Below, in pieces: positions 28,224 through 35,914 of a stretch of 64,000 nt of DNA. The stretch is taken from NCBI RefSeq assembly GCF_900890705.1, contig NZ_CAAHFH010000001.1, positions 3,348,001-3,412,000 of the forward strand, in the 5' to 3' direction. The position numbers were made by a program, and so were the translations under genes. Numbering within the stretch: position 1 is the first letter of the stretch; each line of letters begins with the position of its first letter. The notes below the pieces were generated by a model that worked only from the letters and a program-made list of their open reading frames with translations, did not search any database and was not told the origin of the DNA. This stretch comes from Pontiella sulfatireligans (GTDB lineage: Bacteria; Verrucomicrobiota; Kiritimatiellia; Kiritimatiellales; Pontiellaceae).

Positions 28224-29162
28224 CTAAAGTTCGGTCGCGTAACCGATGATGGTCAGCAGGCGGTCGAGTTCGTCGTTGTCGTGATAGTCGATTTCGAGCG
28301 ACCCTTTGACCTTGCGGCCGTTCGTGAGCGTCTTTGAGGGGGAAATACGGACGCTGGTGCCGAAAAACTGATGCAGTTCGTCGGTAAGGGTCTGCAGATA
28401 ATCGCCGGGCAGATCGGATTTTTCGGCCCGCGGCTTTTTGGGGGCCGCATTCAACTTTTTGACGACCTTTTCAAGCGCCCGGACGGAGAGGCCTTCCTTT
28501 ATGGAACGGCGGGCGAGCAGCTCCTTCTCTTTGTCGCTGTCGATCGAAAGCAGCACCTTGGCGTGACCGACGGAAAGCAGGCCCTCGGCTACATATTTGC
28601 GAAGAACGTCGGAGAGTTCGAGCAGGCGCAGGGCGTTGGCCACGGAAGCGCGGGCCTTGCCGACCTGCCTGGCCACCTCTTCCTGAGTGAGATTGAACTT
28701 TTTCTGTAACAGTGAATAGCCCTCGGCTTCCTCAATGGGGTTGAGGTCTTCGCGCTGCAGATTTTCGATCAGGGCGATTTCGAGCGCCTTTTCGTCGGAG
28801 GCTTCGATTACAATAACCGGCACCTTTTTAAGCATTGCGGCCTGCGAGGCGCGGAGGCGTCGTTCTCCGGCAATCAGCTCGAACTTGGTGCCGACCGCAC
28901 GCACCAGAAGCGGTTGGAGTACGCCGTGGATCTTGACGGATTCGACCAGCTCGGTGAGCGCTTCGGAATCAAAAACGGAACGGGGCTGCCACGGGCTGGC
29001 AACCACTTTGGACATCAACACTTCGCGCACGCCGCCGGCCGCTTCTGCAACCGAAGCCGCTTTGGCCGCAACCTTCTTGGTGGTGGCCTGCTGCTTGGCT
29101 TCCGTTCCGTCCTTGATGAGCGCGTCCAGGCCGCGCCCCAATCCCTTGTGTCTTCCCGCCAT
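28224..29162 (-). CDS. parB: Chromosome-partitioning protein ParB
   Basis: A 312-residue ParB/Spo0J CTPase that loads onto parS sites for chromosome segregation. The N-terminal ParA-interacting region is KGLGRGLDALI. The ParB N domain has SPWQPRSVFD, the CTP-binding GERRLRA (box II), and IENLQREDLNPIEEA. The helix-turn-helix follows (LTQEEVARQVGKARASVANALRLL). The C-terminal dimerisation domain carries GRKVKGSLEIDYHDNDELDR. The ATG at 29162 with AAGGAAC upstream is the family start; the longer frame is spurious. parA is not in the window and I found no parS-like palindrome. Confidence 0.93.
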   Translation of the reverse strand: MAGRHKGLGRGLDALIKDGTEAKQQATTKKVAAKAASVAEAAGGVREVLMSKVVASPWQPRSVFDSEALTELVESVKIHGVLQPLLVRAVGTKFELIAGERRLRASQAAMLKKVPVIVIEASDEKALEIALIENLQREDLNPIEEAEGYSLLQKKFNLTQEEVARQVGKARASVANALRLLELSDVLRKYVAEGLLSVGHAKVLLSIDSDKEKELLARRSIKEGLSVRALEKVVKKLNAAPKKPRAEKSDLPGDYLQTLTDELHQFFGTSVRISPSKTLTNGRKVKGSLEIDYHDNDELDRLLTIIGYATEL

Positions 29163-29251
29163 AACCGTTCCTTTTTGGAAAATGCTGTAAATACACGGAT
29201 AATCTATACAAAGCGGGCAAAATGAAAGGCTAAAATTGCCCCTGTCGGAGT

Positions 29252-30325
29252 CTAATCCATACGCATGCGCGGGCGGGTGGATTCCTGAGGCTGGGAGGCT
29301 TCTTTCTCGGCCTTGAGCTGCTGGTAGGATTTCACGACGATCTCGTCCTTTTCCGGCAGAAAGCAGTCGCGCACCCAAACGAGGTAAATACAGGCCATGA
29401 CGCCCCAGATGCAACTCAGCAAGGTGAGCATGGCGGGAGTTATGAAGTGAAAGACTTCGGAACCGGCCTGCTCGGCAGAGTAACCCATGTGAGTGTAAAG
29501 CAGAGGCATCTCGATCTCTGAAAAAGTGAGCATCATAGAAGAGGAGGTGACCAGCACCAAGGCATAGGCGCCCCACCAAGCGTGCATTTTTCGGCTGTAG
29601 GCGCCCCTCCCCACATAGCCGAACGCCACCGAGATCAGCGCCATCACCGCCATGCCGGGGAGACCGCTAACAATGTGCCCGTAGATAAACACCGTATAGT
29701 TCGTGGTGGCGCCGGCCAAAATAGTGAGGCTGCCCAGCACCGAGATAAAACTCATCGTCAGCAGCGGAAGCGGCGTACGGTCGGTCCACGACGGATTGGG
29801 GTTGAGCCGTTCGCAGGTGTTTTGAACCCCCTTGAGGCTATTGAACACAATGACCGCCAACGGAAAGACCACCAGCAGGAGCACCAGCACCAGCACCGCA
29901 AAGTAGAGCACGCCCAGCGCGACAGTCGGCGGAATCCGCGCCGAATCAGTGAGCGACCCAAAAACCTCGGGGAGAATATACAACACTAGCGACAGCGACA
30001 GCGTTCCGAGAAAGACCGACACCCACGCGCCCACCACCAGTAGCGCGCGCGCCCACCGCCGCGCCTTGAGGCTGCCCATGCCCATGACGATGAACCAGCC
30101 CGTCAGGAAAAACAGCAGCCCCATCGCCATGGCGCAATGCGACGGCTTCATGCCCCGCAGCCCCGAGGCCGAAACCACGACCAGCAACAGCATCGCCAAG
30201 GAAAAGCAGAGGATGCCCATCAGGATTTCCGTCGTGCCGAAAACGGCCAGCCCGACCGTATGATCCTTGGCCGGGTCGCCCTCCATCCACGCCTTCTCGC
30301 GCAGTTTTTTTAGAATATCCTTCAT
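29252..30325 (-). CDS. Polytopic membrane protein of unknown function
   Basis: A 357-residue protein with about eight hydrophobic segments, for example VGLAVFGTTEILMGILCFS (about 24-42), MAMGLLFFLTGWFIVMGMG and VLYFAVLVLVLLLVVFPLAV. The C-terminal 30 residues are charged and probably cytoplasmic. I do not recognise a family. The start at 30325 (MKDILKKLREKAWMEG) gives a clean cytoplasmic N-terminus; the longer frame adds 21 residues that look non-coding. There is no good Shine-Dalgarno site. Its neighbours (a secreted protease upstream, parB downstream) give no clear clue. Confidence 0.7.
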   Translation of the reverse strand: MKDILKKLREKAWMEGDPAKDHTVGLAVFGTTEILMGILCFSLAMLLLVVVSASGLRGMKPSHCAMAMGLLFFLTGWFIVMGMGSLKARRWARALLVVGAWVSVFLGTLSLSLVLYILPEVFGSLTDSARIPPTVALGVLYFAVLVLVLLLVVFPLAVIVFNSLKGVQNTCERLNPNPSWTDRTPLPLLTMSFISVLGSLTILAGATTNYTVFIYGHIVSGLPGMAVMALISVAFGYVGRGAYSRKMHAWWGAYALVLVTSSSMMLTFSEIEMPLLYTHMGYSAEQAGSEVFHFITPAMLTLLSCIWGVMACIYLVWVRDCFLPEKDEIVVKSYQQLKAEKEASQPQESTRPRMRMD

Positions 30326-30405
30326 AGTTTGCGCAGAGCTTAGCGGAAAAACGCGCGCCCTCAAGCCGATATCCACCGCTCGGCGCAATCAACGCCCGCC
30401 GCACC

Positions 30406-31533
30406 TCAGGGCAGATTGGCGCGCACGCGGTAGAACCGGTTGCTCGTCGGCGTCGAAACCGGCGCCGAGGTTTGCGGAGCGGAGCCAGCGAACCAGCCAC
30501 CCTCTTCTTCCCAGACGCCCTCCACCAAGTTGGTGCGGAACTCAATCTGATACTTCCGGTTGGTCGAACTGCTGAACGTCACATTTGTCGGGGTTGAATA
30601 ATTGGTTACTCGCAAAAACGAGTTGCTGTCGTTCGGAACCGAATCCGCCAGCCACTCTTCATAATTCGTAAAGCCGTCCTTATCCGCATCATCCCCAGCG
30701 CTCAGCGGACCATACTGCGCTTCCCACCAATCCGGCAGGCCGTCCATATCCGTGTCGTAGTCGGGGATGCTGTTCGTGATCCAATCGAGGTAGTCGTGAA
30801 TCATCGCCGCCGAATTCCCAGTATAAGGGGAGGTCGCACCTTCGCGATATAAGTTGATGCCCGTCAGCTCCCATTCGGAAGCCACCTCGATAAACACCGG
30901 GCCACCGGAATCATAAATATTTGCCCCTGCTTCGAAAGCGGTGCCGCTCAAATCAAACGTGGTTGGAAAACATATGGTCGACTTAATTACGCCCCCCCCA
31001 ATATCGGCGGGAACCGTCGAGGTCGAACCCGAGCCTTTATTGGTGCCCCAACGTTTTGTCCCTGTACTGCCGCTTTGGGTAAATGTTGTCGCTGTCACCA
31101 CTCCCGGATATCCATATCCCGCCATGATCAAAGGATTATAGGTGGTGACTTTATTTTTACCCGAGCCTACGGTAGTGGAAATCTCTCCTGCATGCAGCGC
31201 ATAGTAGCCAGGAAACGGCTTGTCATAACGAACCAAGGCTAGATCCGCAGTAGGATGAAATACAATTTCCTGCTGTCGGTAAAGTTCGCCATTAATCGTC
31301 AGGTTCGTTGTCGACCGGCCGTCATCGGCAACGTGCGCTGCGGTCAAAATCCAGTAATGGTCTACTGCGACAGATGACGCGCCTTGATATTGATAGATAT
31401 AGTCCCAATCCAAAGAGTACCCATAGCCAGTGGGGCTGTTGGTCGCCGCTGATTCATCAGCAACGGCAATCGCATGCGCGCGCCCGGCGGACATCAGGAT
31501 CAAAATCGATAAAATAGCGAATGCACTGCGCAT
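30406..31533 (-). CDS. Secreted trypsin-like serine protease with calcium-binding repeat
   Basis: A 375-residue exported S1-family protease. After the signal peptide (about 1-22), the catalytic residues are His in ILTAAHVAD (about 67), Asp in TADLALVRYD (about 97) and Ser in DSGGPVF (about 210). Residues about 257-295 form a thrombospondin type-3/EF-like calcium-binding stretch (DYDTDMDGLPDWWEAQYG, then DDADKDGFTNYEEW), and the C-terminal domain ends NRFYRVRANLP, a pattern common in secreted verrucomicrobial proteins. I use the ATG at 31533; a TTG lies one codon upstream. It is divergent from cmoA. Confidence 0.87.
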   Translation of the reverse strand: MRSAFAILSILILMSAGRAHAIAVADESAATNSPTGYGYSLDWDYIYQYQGASSVAVDHYWILTAAHVADDGRSTTNLTINGELYRQQEIVFHPTADLALVRYDKPFPGYYALHAGEISTTVGSGKNKVTTYNPLIMAGYGYPGVVTATTFTQSGSTGTKRWGTNKGSGSTSTVPADIGGGVIKSTICFPTTFDLSGTAFEAGANIYDSGGPVFIEVASEWELTGINLYREGATSPYTGNSAAMIHDYLDWITNSIPDYDTDMDGLPDWWEAQYGPLSAGDDADKDGFTNYEEWLADSVPNDSNSFLRVTNYSTPTNVTFSSSTNRKYQIEFRTNLVEGVWEEEGGWFAGSAPQTSAPVSTPTSNRFYRVRANLP

Positions 31534-31683
31534 CAAAAACCCTATGAGTTAATAGTTGTGCTCATGTTGACCACATCCAGCCAAAAACATCCAAACGAAA
31601 TTGGTATATTTTACTAAGCCGGAAGCGTCACAGGATGGAATTTTAATGCAAGTCCCATGCCAGCTCTGCTACATTCCGCCCCT

Positions 31684-32409
31684 ATGGACAAAGACCAAAT
31701 CTATTCCGAATCGATGGCGAACATTGCCAATTTCAACTTCGACGCGCAGGTAGCGGACGTTTTTACCGACATGATCGAGCGCTCGGTCCCCGGCTACCGC
31801 TCCATCATCACCATGATTGAAACGCTGACCGGACACTATGCCCTGCCCGGCAGCAACCTATACGACCTCGGTTGCTCGCTCGGCGCCGCCACGCTTTCGA
31901 TGGAACGCGGACTTACCGCCGAAAACTGCCAAATCATCGCGGTCGACAACTCGCCGGCCATGGTGGAGCGTTGTCGCAAGGCGGTTGCGCGCCGTCACAC
32001 CTGCGCAGGTGTGACAGTTATTGAAGGAGATATACTTGCAACAGAAATAGCCGATGCATCCGTCGTCGTGCTCAACTTTACCCTTCAGTTTGTCCCGCCG
32101 GAAGAGCGCGCCCGGCTGCTGGAAAGAATCTGCGCGGGCATGCGCCCCGGCGGCGTGTTGATCCTTTCAGAAAAAGTGGTGTTCGAAGACGAACATCTCG
32201 ACGAACTGCTCGCCGGCATTCACCACGACTTCAAGCGCGCACACGGCTACTCGGACCTTGAGATCAGCCAGAAGCGCTCCGCCCTCGAAAACGTATTGGT
32301 TCCCGAAACCATCCCAACCCACCGCGAACGCCTGCTCAGCGCCGGCTTCACCTCAGTCGATGTCTGGTTCCAATGCTTCAACTTCATGTCCATGCTCGCC
32401 ATTAAATGA
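31684..32409 (+). CDS. cmoA: Carboxy-S-adenosyl-L-methionine synthase (CmoA)
   Basis: A 241-residue enzyme that converts SAM and prephenate to carboxy-SAM, the donor used by CmoB to modify tRNA wobble uridine. Family blocks are NFDAQVADVFTDMIERSVPGY, YDLGCSLGAATLSM (SAM site), VDNSPAMVERC and LNFTLQFVPPEER. The start at 31684 matches other CmoA proteins. There is no Shine-Dalgarno site, and a TACATT -10-like box ends only 8 bp upstream, so the mRNA may be leaderless. A 22-bp perfect palindrome lies inside the gene at a loop position. cmoB follows. Confidence 0.94.
   Translation: MDKDQIYSESMANIANFNFDAQVADVFTDMIERSVPGYRSIITMIETLTGHYALPGSNLYDLGCSLGAATLSMERGLTAENCQIIAVDNSPAMVERCRKAVARRHTCAGVTVIEGDILATEIADASVVVLNFTLQFVPPEERARLLERICAGMRPGGVLILSEKVVFEDEHLDELLAGIHHDFKRAHGYSDLEISQKRSALENVLVPETIPTHRERLLSAGFTSVDVWFQCFNFMSMLAIK
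31994..32015. repeat. Perfect 22-bp palindrome inside cmoA
   Basis: The half GTCACACCTGC (31994-32004) is followed directly by its exact reverse complement (32005-32015). It encodes RHTCAGVT in a surface-loop region before VIEGDI. The outer GTCACAC/GTGTGAC is shared with the inverted repeat in the DUF1016 gene. Confidence 0.9.
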
Positions 32410-32490
32410 AATTTAAACACGAAGTTCACAAAGGCTTCCAAGCTTTCCTTCGCGAATCTTCGTGCACTTCGTGCCTTTGTGTTTAAATTC
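32409..32490. repeat. Interspersed inverted repeat between cmoA and cmoB
   Basis: The left arm AATTTAAACACGAAGTTCAC pairs imperfectly with the right arm GTGCCTTTGTGTTTAAATTC; CACGAA/TTCGTG motifs recur within. It fills nearly the whole gap between the two genes and resembles the dut-purN repeat. Confidence 0.65.
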
Positions 32491-32501
32491 CAGCCCCTAC
32501 A

Positions 32502-33455
32502 ATGAAAATTGATTATTCAGAATTTTACGAACAGCTCAAAGGCTCCGATCTCGAATCATGGAACAATGCCCTGCCCGAGCTGATTGCCCACGGTCTGCGC
32601 TACGAACGCTATGGCCTGCTGCCGCAATGGGAGGAGGCGCTAGCGCAGCTTCCGGCCCTCAAAAGGGTAGCGGTCGATTTGAAAAACGAGGTGCGCATTG
32701 AGGGCGAAGCCTGCCCCGAACTCACAGAACAGCTGCAAGCCTTCCACCCGTGGCGCAAAGGGCCGTACAACATTCACGGCGTGCACATCGACACCGAATG
32801 GCGCTCCGACTGGAAGTGGGACCGCGTCTTGCCACACCTCCAACCGCTGGAAGGCCGCACCATCCTCGATGTCGGTTGTGGCAACGGCTACCACTGCTGG
32901 CGCATGGCCGGCGAAGGCGCCAAACTCGTCGTCGGCATTGACCCCACCCCGATGTTTATCTGCCAGTTTTTCGCCCTGAAAAACTTCATCAACAATTCCC
33001 GCGCGTGGGTGCTGCCGCTCGGCATCGAACATGTTCCCGAAACGCCCGGCGCGTTCGACACCGTTTTTTCGATGGGCGTTTTGTATCACCGCAAATCGCC
33101 GGTCGACCATATCTTCAACCTCAAGAGCTTCTTGCGCCCCGGCGGCGAACTCGTGATTGAAACGCTGGTGGCCGACGGCCCCGAGGGCTATTCGCTCATC
33201 CCCCAAGGCCGCTACGCGAAGATGCGCAACGTCTGGTTCATCCCCTCCGTCCCGACGCTGGAGCTCTGGCTCAAGCGCTGCGGCCTGCGCGACATCCGCA
33301 CCGTCGATATCAACACCACCTCCACCGACGAGCAGCGCTCGACCGACTGGATGACCTTCGACTCGCTCCCCACCTTCCTCGACCCGGCCGATCCAACCAA
33401 AACCATCGAAGGCCACCCCGCCCCCAAGCGGGCCGTCGTTGTTGCGACGGGGTAG
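32502..33455 (+). CDS. cmoB: tRNA U34 carboxymethyltransferase (CmoB)
   Basis: A 317-residue enzyme that transfers the carboxymethyl group of carboxy-SAM to 5-hydroxyuridine at tRNA position 34, giving cmo5U. It has FHPWRKGPYNIHGVHIDTEW (residues about 82-101), a CmoB hallmark, then the SAM-type site ILDVGCGNGYHCWRM, VGIDPTPMFICQF and SMGVLYHRKSP. Length and start agree with E. coli CmoB. It follows cmoA, its functional partner, across an 80-bp repeat. There is no clear Shine-Dalgarno site. Confidence 0.95.
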   Translation: MKIDYSEFYEQLKGSDLESWNNALPELIAHGLRYERYGLLPQWEEALAQLPALKRVAVDLKNEVRIEGEACPELTEQLQAFHPWRKGPYNIHGVHIDTEWRSDWKWDRVLPHLQPLEGRTILDVGCGNGYHCWRMAGEGAKLVVGIDPTPMFICQFFALKNFINNSRAWVLPLGIEHVPETPGAFDTVFSMGVLYHRKSPVDHIFNLKSFLRPGGELVIETLVADGPEGYSLIPQGRYAKMRNVWFIPSVPTLELWLKRCGLRDIRTVDINTTSTDEQRSTDWMTFDSLPTFLDPADPTKTIEGHPAPKRAVVVATG

Positions 33456-33539
33456 AAAAGGTTCGTAGTCCCGCCTTTAGGCAGTTTCACGAACGGCCGC
33501 GCTGGGCTGGCCGCCTGAAGACGGGACTACAAACCTTTT
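33456..33539. repeat. Interspersed inverted repeat (GTAGTCCCGCC type)
   Basis: The left arm begins AAAAGGTTCGTAGTCCCGCC (33456 to 33482) and its imperfect inverse ends GGGACTACAAACCTTTT (33513-33539). It starts directly after the cmoB stop codon. It could act as a terminator hairpin, but it belongs to the same dispersed family as 19252-19278. Confidence 0.7.
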
Positions 33540-33591
33540 CCTCTTCCTTTTTTCCGTGTCTTCCGCTCCTTCCGTCGTTTACCTTCCTCCT

Positions 33592-34842
33592 ATGAACCTC
33601 TCAAAATTTGGTGAAAAGTTTACGCGCAAGGCCGGGATCACCCAACTGATGGATGATTTGGGCTCGGCGATGGCGAAGGGCGACATGCTGATGCTCGGCG
33701 GAGGCAATCCGGCGCACATTCCGGAAGTGCAGGACCGCTTTCGTAAACAGATGGAGACCATCCTCGCAGAACCGAAAGGTTTTGAAACGATGATCGGCAA
33801 CTATGACGGCTCGCGGGGCAACGCCGCCTTCATCGAAGCGCTGGCGGCAATGATGCGCGAAACCTTCGGATGGGACATCGGCCCGAAAAACATTGCCCTA
33901 ACCAACGGAAGCCAAAATGCTTTCTTCTGCCTCTTCAATCTCTTTGCCGGGGAGATGCCGGACGGCTCGAAAAAGAAAATCCTTTTCCCGCTGACGCCCG
34001 AATACATCGGCTATGCCGACGCGGGGCTCAGTGATGATTTCTTTACGGCGCGGCGTCCGAGCATCGAGTTGCTCGACGACGGCTTGTTTAAATACCACGT
34101 GGATTTTGATGCGCTGGAAATCGGCGACGACATTGGCGCCCTCTGCGTTTCGCGCCCCACCAACCCCACCGGCAACGTGCTGACCGATGCGGAGATGCTT
34201 CATCTCGACTCCATCGCACGAGAAAAGGGCATTCCGTTCATCATCGACAACGCCTACGGCACGCCCTTCCCCGACATTATCTACACCGATGCAAAGCCCA
34301 TCTGGAATTCCAACACGGTCGTCTGCATGAGCCTGTCGAAGTTCGGCCTGCCCAACCTGCGCACCGGTATCGTGATTGCCCGCGAAGAAATCGCCTCGGC
34401 CATCGGCGACATCAACGGCGTGATGCACCTTGCCCCCGGCGGCCTCGGCGCGCGCCTGGCGATCGATCTGGTGCGCACCGGCGAAATCATGAAAATCAGC
34501 CAGCAGCTCATTCAACCGTTCTACCAGCGCAAGGCCCTCCAAACCCTGGCATGGTTCCGCGAGGAATTGGGCGATCTTCCATGCCGCATCCACAAGCCCG
34601 AGGGCGCGCTGTTCCTGTGGCTCTGGTTCCAGGAGCTGCCGTGCACCGCAGCGCAGCTCTACGAACGGCTCAAGGCGCGCAGCACGCTCATCGTTCCGGG
34701 CAGTTATTTTTTCCCGGGTCTGGAAAAAGACGACTGGAGGCACAAGCACGAATGCATCCGCGTCACCTATGCCCAAGACGACGCTGTCGTGCACAAAGGC
34801 GTCAAAGTGATTGCCGACGAAGTACGTAAGCTTTATGCGTAA
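33592..34842 (+). CDS. avtA: Valine-pyruvate aminotransferase (AvtA)
   Basis: A 416-residue class I PLP aminotransferase. It aligns along its length with E. coli AvtA: FGEKFTRKAGITQLMDDL, LMLGGGNPAHIPE, IALTNGSQNAFFCLFNLFAG, FPLTPEYIGYADAGL, VSRPTNPTGNV, IIDNAYGTPFP, and the PLP lysine in SLSKFGLPNLR. It transfers the amino group between valine and pyruvate or alanine. The ATG at 33592 matches the family start. The stop codon lies within the left arm of an inverted repeat. There is no Shine-Dalgarno site. Confidence 0.94.
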   Translation: MNLSKFGEKFTRKAGITQLMDDLGSAMAKGDMLMLGGGNPAHIPEVQDRFRKQMETILAEPKGFETMIGNYDGSRGNAAFIEALAAMMRETFGWDIGPKNIALTNGSQNAFFCLFNLFAGEMPDGSKKKILFPLTPEYIGYADAGLSDDFFTARRPSIELLDDGLFKYHVDFDALEIGDDIGALCVSRPTNPTGNVLTDAEMLHLDSIAREKGIPFIIDNAYGTPFPDIIYTDAKPIWNSNTVVCMSLSKFGLPNLRTGIVIAREEIASAIGDINGVMHLAPGGLGARLAIDLVRTGEIMKISQQLIQPFYQRKALQTLAWFREELGDLPCRIHKPEGALFLWLWFQELPCTAAQLYERLKARSTLIVPGSYFFPGLEKDDWRHKHECIRVTYAQDDAVVHKGVKVIADEVRKLYA

Positions 34843-34952
34843 CGCGCAATCCGTAACACGCCTCCAAAAAATGGGCTGTCATTTTGACACCTTCAACGGC
34901 TTAGGCTAAGCTTTGTTTGTTTTCTTGCGAATTACGCATTACCCGTTACGCA
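34835..34952. repeat. Inverted repeat flanking a promoter
   Basis: The left arm 34835-34861 (ATGCGTAACGCGCAATCCGT...) and right arm 34926-34952 (...CATTACCCGTTACGCAT) are imperfect inverse copies. The avtA stop codon falls in the left arm, and the next operon's predicted promoter lies between the arms. Confidence 0.65.
34884..34912 (+). promoter_or_regulatory. Predicted promoter of the envelope operon
   Basis: TTGACA (34884-34889) and TAAGCT (34907-34912) are 17 bp apart, 54 bp before the start codon at 34967. The -35 box matches consensus fully. Confidence 0.6.
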
Positions 34953-34966
34953 TTAAAGGATCATCG

Positions 34967-35914
34967 ATGAGAGTTTACCTTTGTTTTATTCTAGCAGGGC
35001 TGGCAGCAGCCGGCTTCGCCGAGGACGTCGTCCTGAAAGGCGGCGCAAAAATACAGGCCCCCATCCTCAAACAGGCGGACGATGCCACCGTGCTGGATCT
35101 CGGCTTCGATGTGATCCGCATCCCGAAGAACGAAATCCTCGCCACCTACAAAGACCAGTCCCTGGCAGCGCCAACCCCAACCGACACGAACGGGCTCTAT
35201 TCCGTACTGGTTCCGGAGCGCATCACCACCGCCGAAGCCGCCAAGCTCTACGCTCCCTCCGTCGTCCTCGTCAAGACCGCCTCCGGCCTCGGTTCCGGTT
35301 TCTTCATCAACAAAAACGGCTACCTCATCACCAACTTCCACGTCATTGCCGGCGAAAAGAAAATTTCCGTCACCCAGTTCCTGCAGGAAAACCAGATTCT
35401 GCGGCGCGTGGTGCATAAAGACGTCGAGATCGTGGCGACGGCGCCCTTTCACGACCTCGTTGTGCTCAAGCTCAACGATTTCGACACGGAAATCACGCCG
35501 GTGATCTTTGCGCCGGAGGAAAAGCTGAGCATCGGGGAAACCATTTTCGCCATCGGCAACCCGCTCGGCCTCGAGCGCACCGTAACCGAAGGCGTCATCA
35601 GCCAGACGCACCGCAACTTTGGCGGCATCCTCTATCTTCAGGTCGACGCCCCCGTCAACCCCGGCAACTCGGGCGGTCCGCTGTTCAATGCGCGGGGCCA
35701 AGTGATCGGCATCATCAACATGGGCGTGCCCAGCATGGAAGGTCTGAACTTTGCCATTCCCGCGCGCCACGCAAAATACATCCTCGACCACATTGATGCA
35801 TTCGCCTACAACGCCGCCAATCCCGAATCTGGATTTGTCTACCCCGACCCGCCCCGCCGGCCCGGAAAATTTTCAACCGAACAGAAGGAGTCCCCCCATG
35901 CCGAATTGCCTTAA
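34967..35914 (+). CDS. Periplasmic trypsin-like serine protease (DegP/HtrA-type, no PDZ)
   Basis: A 315-residue exported protease. The signal peptide covers about 1-18. Residues 20-62 form a small beta-domain (VLKGGAKIQAPILKQADDAT). The S1C protease domain has His125 (NFHVIAGE), Asp163 (FHDLVVLKL) and Ser235 (NPGNSGGPLF), with AIGNPLGLERTVTEGVIS typical of HtrA proteases. No PDZ domain follows. It is the first of four co-directional exported proteins, with a good promoter upstream. Its last 17 bp overlap the next gene. Confidence 0.88.
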   Translation: MRVYLCFILAGLAAAGFAEDVVLKGGAKIQAPILKQADDATVLDLGFDVIRIPKNEILATYKDQSLAAPTPTDTNGLYSVLVPERITTAEAAKLYAPSVVLVKTASGLGSGFFINKNGYLITNFHVIAGEKKISVTQFLQENQILRRVVHKDVEIVATAPFHDLVVLKLNDFDTEITPVIFAPEEKLSIGETIFAIGNPLGLERTVTEGVISQTHRNFGGILYLQVDAPVNPGNSGGPLFNARGQVIGIINMGVPSMEGLNFAIPARHAKYILDHIDAFAYNAANPESGFVYPDPPRRPGKFSTEQKESPHAELP

